DNA of 16,076 nucleotides from Alphaproteobacteria bacterium UBA2947 (GTDB lineage Bacteria > Pseudomonadota > Alphaproteobacteria > Rs-D84), in the NCBI GenBank assembly GCA_002348925.1, contig DEBV01000014.1, forward strand, positions 1,408-17,483, written 5' to 3'. Positions 5,739 through 12,745 of the stretch are shown piece by piece. Position 1 is the stretch's first letter; each line of letters opens with the position of its first letter. A program made the translations under genes and the position numbers. Under the pieces are notes generated by a model. It made no database searches. It was not told where the DNA came from and was given only the letters and a program-made list of their open reading frames with translations.

Positions 5739-7298
5739 ATGTTTAAGAAACTGGTTATTGTATTTATTGCTATGTTTGGGGTGCTGTTGGCGGTACCTAC
5801 GATTTCACCAAGGTTGGCACCGTATTTTCCATCTTGGATTCAACCAATTCCTCTTGGCTTGGACCTTAAGGGTGGGGCGCAACTTTTATTAGAAGTTGAT
5901 ACAGATGTTATGTTAAAAGAAAAGTCCGCACAACTTTATGATGAAGTGCGTGCTGCGTTGATTGACAGAAACAAGGGTGTTATTCGTTTTTCTGAATTGC
6001 GTAATACAGGGGACGGTGTTTCTTTGGCTGTTCGCGAAAGCGGTGATGTTTCAAAAGCCAAGGGACGTTTGCGCAGTGTTTTAGGAAACGCTGTAGATGT
6101 TGCGTCAAGTGGTAAAACTTTGACAATAACTTATACTTCAAAAGCACGTGAAGAAATGATTCAAGATGCGATGAACCGCAGTATCGAAATTGTTCGTCGT
6201 CGTATAGATGCGTTGGGTACAAAAGAACCTTCAATTCAATCACAGGGTGGAAAATACATCTTGGTTCAGTTGCCAGGTGTTGATAATCCTGAACATATTA
6301 AAGAATTGATAGGTAAGACAGCAAAGATGTCTTTTCATTTGGTAAATGAAAATATCACAAGTGAACAGATTGCATCTGGTCGTGCACCAAGTGGGACTGT
6401 GTTCTTGGATTATATGGATAACCCAGGACAAAAGATTGCTGTTTATTCGCGTATAGAAGTATCAGGTGATAGTTTGAAAAATTCAGAAGCGTCTTTTGAT
6501 CAAAATAATATGCCTGTTGTGACAACTGAATTTGATGCATCTGGTGCGCGTCGTTTTGCAAAATTAACAACTGAACACGTTAATGAAAGATTTGCAATTG
6601 TTTTGGATGACAAGGTTTTGTCTGCACCAAATATTCGTGAACCAATTCCTGGTGGTCGTGGACAGATTTCTGGAAACTTTACATTGCAAAGCGCGAAAGA
6701 TTTGGCTGTTTTGTTGCGCAGTGGGGCATTGCCAGCACCACTTGAAGTTATCGAAGAAAGAACAGTTGGTGCAGGACTTGGTGCTGATACAATCGCAGCA
6801 GGTAAAATTGGTTCCGCTGTTGGTGTTTTGTTCATCTTGGTCTTTATGGTAATGTTGTATGGAATCTTTGGATTCTTTGCAGATATCGTTTTGGTTGTTA
6901 ACCTTTTGATGATTGTTGGTGTATCTGCATTGTTTGGCGCAACACTTACATTGCCAGGTATCGCAGGTATCGTGTTAACTTTGGGGATGGCAGTGGACGC
7001 AAACATTTTACCGTTCGAAAGAATTCGTGATGAAGTACGCAGTGGTGTTCCAACATTACGTGCGGTTGATTATGGATTTACGCGTTCTACAAAAACAGTG
7101 TTGGACGGTGAATTAACTAACTTAATCTGTGCGTTGATTTTGTTCCAATTTGGTGCAGGTCCAATTCGTGGTTTTGCTGTGACTTTGTCAATCGGTGTGG
7201 CAACAACATTGTTCACATGTTTGCTGTTGACGCGTGTTTATGTCGATTACTACATGAACGGCAAAAGCAGAAAAATTGGCTATATAAGAAATAAATAA
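5739..7298 (+). CDS. secD: Protein translocase subunit SecD
   Basis: A 519-residue SecD. TM1 (about 4-21) is followed by LGLDLKGGAQLLLEVD (39-54), a large periplasmic region (about 55-350) with the P1 head and base, then five C-terminal membrane segments (about 355-505). The membrane-embedded acid of the proton path, D420, is present in GMAVDAN (416-422), followed by FERIRDEVRSG. With SecF it uses the proton-motive force to pull preproteins into the periplasm after SecA has pushed them. Two spots deviate from the usual sequence: NILPFERI has Pro where the family normally has Ile, and VLDGELTN (454-461) replaces the usual LDANLTT. The frame is intact and both neighbours are standard, so this is probably divergence, not decay. 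The ribosome site (AGGGG, 12 bases or so before ATG) is weak and may rely on coupling to yajC. Confidence 0.95.
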   Translation: MFKKLVIVFIAMFGVLLAVPTISPRLAPYFPSWIQPIPLGLDLKGGAQLLLEVDTDVMLKEKSAQLYDEVRAALIDRNKGVIRFSELRNTGDGVSLAVRESGDVSKAKGRLRSVLGNAVDVASSGKTLTITYTSKAREEMIQDAMNRSIEIVRRRIDALGTKEPSIQSQGGKYILVQLPGVDNPEHIKELIGKTAKMSFHLVNENITSEQIASGRAPSGTVFLDYMDNPGQKIAVYSRIEVSGDSLKNSEASFDQNNMPVVTTEFDASGARRFAKLTTEHVNERFAIVLDDKVLSAPNIREPIPGGRGQISGNFTLQSAKDLAVLLRSGALPAPLEVIEERTVGAGLGADTIAAGKIGSAVGVLFILVFMVMLYGIFGFFADIVLVVNLLMIVGVSALFGATLTLPGIAGIVLTLGMAVDANILPFERIRDEVRSGVPTLRAVDYGFTRSTKTVLDGELTNLICALILFQFGAGPIRGFAVTLSIGVATTLFTCLLLTRVYVDYYMNGKSRKIGYIRNK

Positions 7299-7328
7299 TA
7301 ATAAAAGTGCAATCAAAGGGGTAAAGTG

Positions 7329-8192
7329 ATGAAACTGCATTTTATGAAATATCGTAAATTATCGTATTGGATTTCTGCAATCTGTATTGTGCTTTCCATA
7401 CTGTCAATCGCATTCAAAGGCTTTAATTATGGTATCGACTTTTCAGGTGGTATTTCTATGGAAATCAAACCGACAAGTGCTGAATATACCATAGATAAAA
7501 TGCGTCATGATTTGGAACAATTTAAACCTGAATTACAGGCGGTTGATGGCGATGCTATTTTGTTGCGAGTCGGTTTACCAAAGGGTTCAACCGATGAAGA
7601 ACAAAACGCACGTGTTGCAGAAATTAAAAATATACTGGGTAATCATGTTACATACTCTCAGGTCCAAGTTGTAGGACCAAAAATAGGGGGTGAATTGATT
7701 CGTGGTGGTATTTTGGCGATACTTGTTTCTTTTGTAATGATGTCCATTTATATCTGGATAAGATATCGTGGTGGTTACGCGGTTGGGTCTTTTGTGTCTT
7801 TGATATTCGACCTTATACTTATGTTTGGATTCTTTTCAATCGCGGGATTGGAATTCAACCAAACAGCCATTGCGGTTATCTTGATGGGGGTCGGTTATTC
7901 TGTTAATGATAAGGTTGTGAATTACGACAGAATCGATGAAAATATAAAAAAGTATCATAAAATGCCGATTTCTGATATAATCGATTTGTCTGTTAACGAA
8001 ATGTTGTATCGAACAATTATGACCAGTGTTTCTACGATTTTGGCAATGGTTGGTATTTATTTGTTTGGTGGACAGATGTTGCGGGAATTTGCAGTTGCGA
8101 TGACATTCTCGGTTATAAGTGGAACATTGACAAGTATTTATATTTCTAATGTTATCTTGTACCACTTTAATTTAAGAGAAACAGAATATTAA
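7329..8192 (+). CDS. secF: Protein translocase subunit SecF
   Basis: A 287-residue SecF. TM1 (about 11-29) leads to GIDFSGGISMEIK, a small periplasmic domain follows, then VGPKIGGELIRGGILAIL opens the five-helix RND-like membrane domain. GVGYSVNDKVVNYDRIDENIKK and RTIMTSVSTILAM are the expected functional segments; the ND pair in GYSVND is conserved in SecF and faces the SecD proton path. It forms SecDF with the preceding gene. I start it at ATG 7329 rather than the in-frame GTG at 7326: AAAGGGG (7315-7321) is 7 bases from the ATG but only 4 from the GTG. The 30-base gap to secD contains no promoter or terminator I can see. The C terminus ends RETEY without extra domains. Confidence 0.95.
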   Translation: MKLHFMKYRKLSYWISAICIVLSILSIAFKGFNYGIDFSGGISMEIKPTSAEYTIDKMRHDLEQFKPELQAVDGDAILLRVGLPKGSTDEEQNARVAEIKNILGNHVTYSQVQVVGPKIGGELIRGGILAILVSFVMMSIYIWIRYRGGYAVGSFVSLIFDLILMFGFFSIAGLEFNQTAIAVILMGVGYSVNDKVVNYDRIDENIKKYHKMPISDIIDLSVNEMLYRTIMTSVSTILAMVGIYLFGGQMLREFAVAMTFSVISGTLTSIYISNVILYHFNLRETEY

Positions 8193-8219
8193 ACTGCACC
8201 TGGGGGAAAGGAGAATATT

Positions 8220-9728
8220 ATGAAAATAACAAATTTATTTTTAATGATGAATTTCATCTTTGCCCCAGGGTTGCTTTATGCTTCTGATTTATTTCATGAC
8301 GATGCAAAAATTCAAGACGGCATAGATGTTCGTGCGGTATCTGATGTTTTTGCTGATATTTATGAAAAACTGGACGGTGTTAATTGGGCTGGGAAAAATA
8401 TCGATGTCGCAATAGAAGGTCTGGAAAAAATAAATTCTAATGCCCACATTGCTTCTACAGGAGAACGTGCTGTTTTAGTATGGGGTGATGAACTGATTGG
8501 AAATTATCCTTATCCAGAAAGTAAAGATTGGAAAGCGTATGGTGAAATCACAACTGCTTTGATTTTGAAAATGCGTGAAAAAGATGATCAGTTGCATGCG
8601 TTGCCTCAATCTAGTTTGTATGAAGTTGTTGTTAATGCTTTGCTTTCCAGTATTGACCAAAATGGAACTTATATTTATTCACGTGATGCAATAAATGAAG
8701 CAGATAACCGTATTTTAACCAGTATAGGTTTTGATGGTGGACGTGATTTTAAATCTAATTTCAGAATTACTGGTGTGTATAAAGATTCTCCTGCGGACAT
8801 TGCGGGTATTCATGAAGGCGACATTATTTCCGAAGTTAATGGTAAACGCGTGGCACAAATGAGTGATGCTGATATGGGGGCGGTGTTGTCTGGATATAAT
8901 TCTGGAACCGTGAAAATCAAATTGTTAACACCTTTTGGAAACAGAAATGTGACGCTTCGTCGTGCGACTGTTGTTCTGGCTGATGCAGATATTATTCATC
9001 GTGCAAAGAATAAAACAACAGATGGTATTTTAGAAATTGTTATTCATAAAGTATCTGATGGTGCGGTTGATATTGTTAATGAAGCACTGAACAAATATGA
9101 TGATATTGGCGGAATAATCTTAGATTTAAGAACAGCCAAAGGCGATGATGAAAAAGCAGCAGCAAAATTGGCTGGGTTGTTTACAGGTAGTGTTCCTGTG
9201 ATGCGCGTGAAAGAAACGGCTGTGGACGAATTGGAAATTGTTCCTGGGGGGGACGCAATTACAAAGGCACCTGTGGTTGTGTTGATTTCTGATAATACAA
9301 GCGGAACCAGCGAAGCAATCGCGGCGGCTTTTTATGAAAACAAACGTGGTGTTTTGATTGGAACACCAACAGCGGGTCGTTCCAGAATTGCAAGTCATAT
9401 AGATTTGAAAAATGGTGGTGTGTTGGAATTGCTTAATAAATCTGTAAAAACAGGCAAGGGTAATGTTATTGATGGTCGTGGTGTGTTCCCACTTGTGTGT
9501 CTTTCTAATATTCGTAATACACAACAAAGAGAAGCGTTTTTCTTGAACATAATAAATGGCGAATTTAATGCACGTGATTATAACAGTGATAAAAATGTTG
9601 ATGCAAAGGCTTTGCGCAAGGCGTGTCCTAATATCACCAGTGGCGAAGACGAAGATAGTATGTCTTCCGCGGTCAGTGCAAAAATTTTAACCGATAAAAA
9701 AATATACAGTGAACTAATGGATTTATAA
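8220..9728 (+). CDS. Secreted S41 (C-terminal processing protease)-like PDZ protein, catalytic dyad apparently lost
   Basis: A 502-residue exported protein: signal peptide 1-21 (cleavage after LLYA), helical S41-type N-terminal region (about 35-160), PDZ domain (about 168-250, with SPADIAGIHEGDIISEVNGKRV) and S41 core (about 268-425: GGIILDLR, PVVVLISDN, RGVLIGTPTAGR). In active CtpA/Prc proteases the nucleophile is the middle Ser of SASASE and the base is the Lys of FGKG, 25 residues later. Aligned on the invariant SE, this protein has G362 (TSGTSE, 360-365) and, exactly 25 on, R387 (TAGRS). NPGG is also replaced (AKGD). It therefore looks like a pseudoprotease that could still bind C-terminal peptides; S361 or S364 as a shifted nucleophile is not excluded. 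C427 and C469, the only Cys, may form a disulfide. AAAGGAG is 6 bases before ATG. It sits 27 bases after secF and one base before the PAP2 gene. Confidence 0.82.
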   Translation: MKITNLFLMMNFIFAPGLLYASDLFHDDAKIQDGIDVRAVSDVFADIYEKLDGVNWAGKNIDVAIEGLEKINSNAHIASTGERAVLVWGDELIGNYPYPESKDWKAYGEITTALILKMREKDDQLHALPQSSLYEVVVNALLSSIDQNGTYIYSRDAINEADNRILTSIGFDGGRDFKSNFRITGVYKDSPADIAGIHEGDIISEVNGKRVAQMSDADMGAVLSGYNSGTVKIKLLTPFGNRNVTLRRATVVLADADIIHRAKNKTTDGILEIVIHKVSDGAVDIVNEALNKYDDIGGIILDLRTAKGDDEKAAAKLAGLFTGSVPVMRVKETAVDELEIVPGGDAITKAPVVVLISDNTSGTSEAIAAAFYENKRGVLIGTPTAGRSRIASHIDLKNGGVLELLNKSVKTGKGNVIDGRGVFPLVCLSNIRNTQQREAFFLNIINGEFNARDYNSDKNVDAKALRKACPNITSGEDEDSMSSAVSAKILTDKKIYSELMDL

Positions 9729-9729
9729 T

Positions 9730-10407
9730 ATGTTTATACGCAAAGATAACACTCTTAAATGGGGTTGGATTGGTTTTGGTGCCTTGATTACATTGGCATT
9801 GGTGTTGTGTGGTGTTTTTTTCTTTGATGCACCATTATTTGATTTGATAAATAATCCAGCGTGTAATGCACAGGTTCCTGATACTTCAAATGGTTTGTGT
9901 GTTGCGGCTTTATTATTAGGCAAGATTTTCAGTTGGAAATTATTGTTGGCACTTTCTGTTGCTTCTGTTTTTGTATTCTTTTTATATAAAGCGTTTACAA
10001 ACGAATTTGATTTCAGATTTGCGTTTGTAAAAATTAAAAACAGTTATGTTTTTTATGTATTGTTATCTATTTTCTTTGCGTGTGGCATTGTAAAAGTATT
10101 AAAAGTGATTATTGGTCGGGCGCGTCCTATGTTTGCCGATCCGACTTTGTTTAATATGTTTTCACAAAGCAGTGAATTTAATTCTATGCCGTCTGGTCAT
10201 ACAGCGGTCTGTTTTGCCGCTCTGGTTATGTTGGGAATGCTGTTCCCGCGTATAAAGTGGGCAACATGGACATTGGCGATAATTGTCGGTGTTTCGCGTG
10301 TTTATATCGGTATGCATTGGGTCAGCGATGTTATACTTGGTGCTTTTATTGGTATGTTATGTGCAGATTTTGCAAAGGCATTATTAAAGAAAATAAATGC
10401 CAAATAG
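9730..10407 (+). CDS. PAP2-family membrane phosphatase (lipid phosphatase)
   Basis: A 225-residue integral membrane protein with about six spans and all three PAP2 motifs: K125-x6-RP (KVIIGRARP), PSGH (154-157) and SR-x5-H-x3-D (SRVYIGMHWVSD, S189, R190, H196, D200). These residues form the phosphohistidine-type active site facing the periplasm. Family members hydrolyse undecaprenyl pyrophosphate (cell-wall carrier recycling), phosphatidylglycerophosphate, or lipid A phosphates (LpxE/LpxF type); the sequence alone does not decide between these. C45 and C57, in the loop after TM1, could form a periplasmic disulfide. It starts one base after the S41-like gene with only a weak GGA upstream, so it is probably translated by coupling. 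Placement in an envelope-gene run fits a lipid carrier or lipid A role (inference). It ends with TAG just before the ftsK promoter. Confidence 0.88.
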   Translation: MFIRKDNTLKWGWIGFGALITLALVLCGVFFFDAPLFDLINNPACNAQVPDTSNGLCVAALLLGKIFSWKLLLALSVASVFVFFLYKAFTNEFDFRFAFVKIKNSYVFYVLLSIFFACGIVKVLKVIIGRARPMFADPTLFNMFSQSSEFNSMPSGHTAVCFAALVMLGMLFPRIKWATWTLAIIVGVSRVYIGMHWVSDVILGAFIGMLCADFAKALLKKINAK

Positions 10408-10411
10408 ATTT

Positions 10412-10440
10412 TTGCACTTTACCTTAATTTATGATAAAAT
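10412..10440 (+). promoter_or_regulatory. Promoter of ftsK, probably giving a leaderless mRNA
   Basis: TTGCAC (10412-10417), a 17-base spacer and TAAAAT (10435-10440) form a promoter much like that of lptG (TTGCAA, 17, TATACT). The ATG at 10449 follows the -10 by exactly 8 bases, the same distance as at lptG, and has no Shine-Dalgarno. The in-frame ATG at 10431 lies upstream of the predicted start of transcription and so cannot be used from this promoter. Confidence 0.55.
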
Positions 10441-10448
10441 ATTTTAAT

Positions 10449-12665
10449 ATGAATAAAAACTCAAAGTTTTTACCAGCCAGCATTTCAGAAATGTTGCACA
10501 AATTATATGTGCGCGGCGTTGGGGTGTTGTTTTGTTTGATTTCTTTGTGGTTGGTGTTTGCTTTGTTTTTCTATAATCCGTACTTGTCAGGCTTTGCAGC
10601 ACAAAGCACCGTGGGCAGTCAGGGCTTAATCGGAAATATTGTTATTTTTGTGCGCTATGTTGTTGGGTTTATACCTGCGTTATTTTTATTTATGTGTTTG
10701 GGACGTTTTGGATTAAGTTTGTTCGTTGGTTGGGATGAAGAAAGGGCACCAGAATATAATTTTCTGCGTGGTTTTGTGACTTTGTGTATTGGGTGTGCCG
10801 CATTGGGTTTAATGTTCCCAAGTAAAAGTTTTGGTGGTGTAATGGGGGCTATTGTTGGTGCAGACATCGCACCAATGTTGGGCTTTTCTTCGTTCTTGAT
10901 AGGTGTTGTTTTATTGGCTTTATTTTTAGTAATGGCTGGGATTTTGCTGCACATAAAATGGGACTATGTGAAAACAGCGTTTGTTTCTACGGTCAAGATA
11001 ACAAAATGGCTTTTGTCTGTATTCCATATAATTGCACCTGTTGAACAGGAAGAAGACGAAGAATACGAAGAAGAAATCGAAGAAGAAGATACTGACGAAG
11101 AGGAAGAAGAAGAGGAAGAAAAACCAAAGCGTCGCAAAACCACCCGTAAAAAGATTGCCAGAGATGATGAAGAACACGAATATGAATTGCCTGATCCTGA
11201 ATTGTTGGAAAAATCAGTGTTTGGTAAAAATGTTGTGACGCCTGAATTAAAACGAAACGCCGAAGCAATGGAAATTCATTTTGCTGAATATGGTGTTAAT
11301 GGCAAGGTTATGGGAATTCATCCTGGACCTATTGTGACATTGTACGAATTTATGCCAGACAGTGGTACGCGTATGGTTGATGTCAGCAAGACAGTAAAAG
11401 ATATGACGCGTGCAATGGCTACTGAAAATATTCGTATTGCCCATATTCCATCAACACAACTTATTGGTGTCGAAATGGTAAATTCTAAACGTCAAACTGT
11501 TCGTTATCGTGGTTTGATAGATAACAGTTTGTTTGTAAATTCTAAATATAAGATACCGCTTGCGCTGGGTGTGGATATTGGTGGAAATCCAATGTATTTT
11601 GATTTGGCAAAAATGCCACATATGTTGATAGCGGGGCGTACAGGTTCTGGAAAATCTGTATTCGTTCAATCTATTATTACTTCGATTGTGTATCATTTTA
11701 CACCTGATAAATGTAAACTGATTATCATTGACCCAAAAGGTGTAGATTTTGGATTCTGGGATGATATACCACATCTTATAACTCCGATTGTTAAGTTGGA
11801 CCCAGGGGCCGCAGTAAATGCATTAAAGTGGTCTGTGCGCGAGATGGAAGAACGTTACAAACAAATGCAGATGGTTAACGCGCGTAATATTGAAAGTTAT
11901 AATGAAATTATGACTGCTAAGCGCGAAGCAGGGGAAAGATTAACTAAACAGGTGGCTGTTGGAACAGACCCTGAAACTGGTGCGCTGGAATTCGAAGAAC
12001 AAGAAGTTGATATGTCTGATTTGCCGTACATAGTCATCATTATTGACGAGGTAGCGGATTTGATGGCACTTGCACGCAAGGAAGTAGAAGCGTGCGTTCA
12101 ACGAATTGCACAAAAAGCGCGTGCCGCAGGTATCCATTTAGTAATGGCGACCCAGCGTCCTGATGCGACAACGATTACTGGTGTTATCAAGGCAAACTTC
12201 CCGACGCGTATTTCGTTCCAAGCACGCAGTGCAATTGACTCTATCACAACATTGGGTGAAAAGGGTGCGGAAAACCTGTTGTCTTGTGGTGATATGTTGT
12301 TCAGTGAAGCAGGGCGTGTTCCTGTGCGTATACATGGTGCGTTTATTGCTGATGAAGAATTGACCAGTGTTGGCGATTTCTTGCGTTCACAAGGGGAACC
12401 AGAATATGCGGATGGTGTAACCAGTGAAGAAGGTGGTGATGCGGAAGGCGCTGTTCCTGGCGCGCCAGTTTCTAAAGAAGCGAAATCTAACGATTTGTAT
12501 GAACAGGCCAAAGAAATAGTTATACGTGATAAAAAACCAACTATATCCTATATTCAACGCAGACTTGGAATTGGGTATAACAAAGCCGCCACTATAATTG
12601 AACGTATGGAAAATGAAGGTATTGTAAGTGCGCCTGATTCTGGTGGCAAAAGACATATTCTCTAA
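10449..12665 (+). CDS. ftsK: DNA translocase FtsK
   Basis: From ATG 10449 the protein has 738 residues (an in-frame ATG at 10431 would add 6, but also lacks a ribosome site). Four or so membrane spans occupy the N terminus (about 25-170). A short linker follows with a highly acidic run (about 199-224) and then a basic patch KPKRRKTTRKK. The motor has Walker A GRTGSGKS (396-403), IIIDPKGVDF, Walker B IIIDEVADLM (530-539) and ATQRPD. The gamma winged helix (about 683-738, ISYIQRRLGIGYNKAA) is the domain that reads KOPS and activates XerD. FtsK couples septation to chromosome segregation and dimer resolution at dif; xerD is also in this window. The canonical DSRTIL segment reads DSITTL here, losing a usually conserved Arg. 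No clear terminator follows. Confidence 0.95.
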   Translation: MNKNSKFLPASISEMLHKLYVRGVGVLFCLISLWLVFALFFYNPYLSGFAAQSTVGSQGLIGNIVIFVRYVVGFIPALFLFMCLGRFGLSLFVGWDEERAPEYNFLRGFVTLCIGCAALGLMFPSKSFGGVMGAIVGADIAPMLGFSSFLIGVVLLALFLVMAGILLHIKWDYVKTAFVSTVKITKWLLSVFHIIAPVEQEEDEEYEEEIEEEDTDEEEEEEEEKPKRRKTTRKKIARDDEEHEYELPDPELLEKSVFGKNVVTPELKRNAEAMEIHFAEYGVNGKVMGIHPGPIVTLYEFMPDSGTRMVDVSKTVKDMTRAMATENIRIAHIPSTQLIGVEMVNSKRQTVRYRGLIDNSLFVNSKYKIPLALGVDIGGNPMYFDLAKMPHMLIAGRTGSGKSVFVQSIITSIVYHFTPDKCKLIIIDPKGVDFGFWDDIPHLITPIVKLDPGAAVNALKWSVREMEERYKQMQMVNARNIESYNEIMTAKREAGERLTKQVAVGTDPETGALEFEEQEVDMSDLPYIVIIIDEVADLMALARKEVEACVQRIAQKARAAGIHLVMATQRPDATTITGVIKANFPTRISFQARSAIDSITTLGEKGAENLLSCGDMLFSEAGRVPVRIHGAFIADEELTSVGDFLRSQGEPEYADGVTSEEGGDAEGAVPGAPVSKEAKSNDLYEQAKEIVIRDKKPTISYIQRRLGIGYNKAATIIERMENEGIVSAPDSGGKRHIL

Positions 12666-12690
12666 AAAATATTTTTTGCATATTTTTATC

Positions 12691-12719
12691 TTTTTCCTGG
12701 GCTTTTTTTGTGGTATAAT
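12691..12719 (+). promoter_or_regulatory. Extended -10 promoter of the tandem barrel genes
   Basis: TGGTATAAT (12711-12719) is a perfect extended -10 element (TG-N-TATAAT). The -35 region (TTTTTC, 12691-12696, 17-base spacer) is poor, as is usual for extended -10 promoters. Start near 12726 gives a leader of about 20 bases with a strong AAAGGAG ribosome site (12732-12738). Confidence 0.6.
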
Positions 12720-12745
12720 AAGACAAAAATGAAAGGAGTTTTTTG

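Noticed and set aside
6500..7006. Long minus-strand open frame inside secD (168 codons)
   Set aside because: It is antisense to well-conserved SecD motifs, rich in Thr/Pro/Ile as expected of a shadow frame, and has no recognisable domain.
7326..7328. GTG as secF start, one codon before the ATG
   Set aside because: It is only 4 bases from AAAGGGG, whereas ATG 7329 has the normal 7-base spacing.
10431..10448. Upstream ATG for ftsK (six extra residues)
   Set aside because: It lies within the predicted promoter and has no ribosome site; the ATG at 10449 fits the promoter spacing seen at lptG.
11032..11238. Lys-rich plus-strand open frame within ftsK
   Set aside because: It is the purine-rich linker read in another frame; composition is explained by the Glu-coding tract.
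12666..12690. AAAAAATATTTTTT after ftsK as a terminator
   Set aside because: The palindrome is pure A/T with no GC stem, so it is not a convincing intrinsic terminator.
12743..12745. TTG start for the first barrel gene
   Set aside because: The adjacent ATG has better spacing to AAAGGAG and begins a standard MKK signal peptide.
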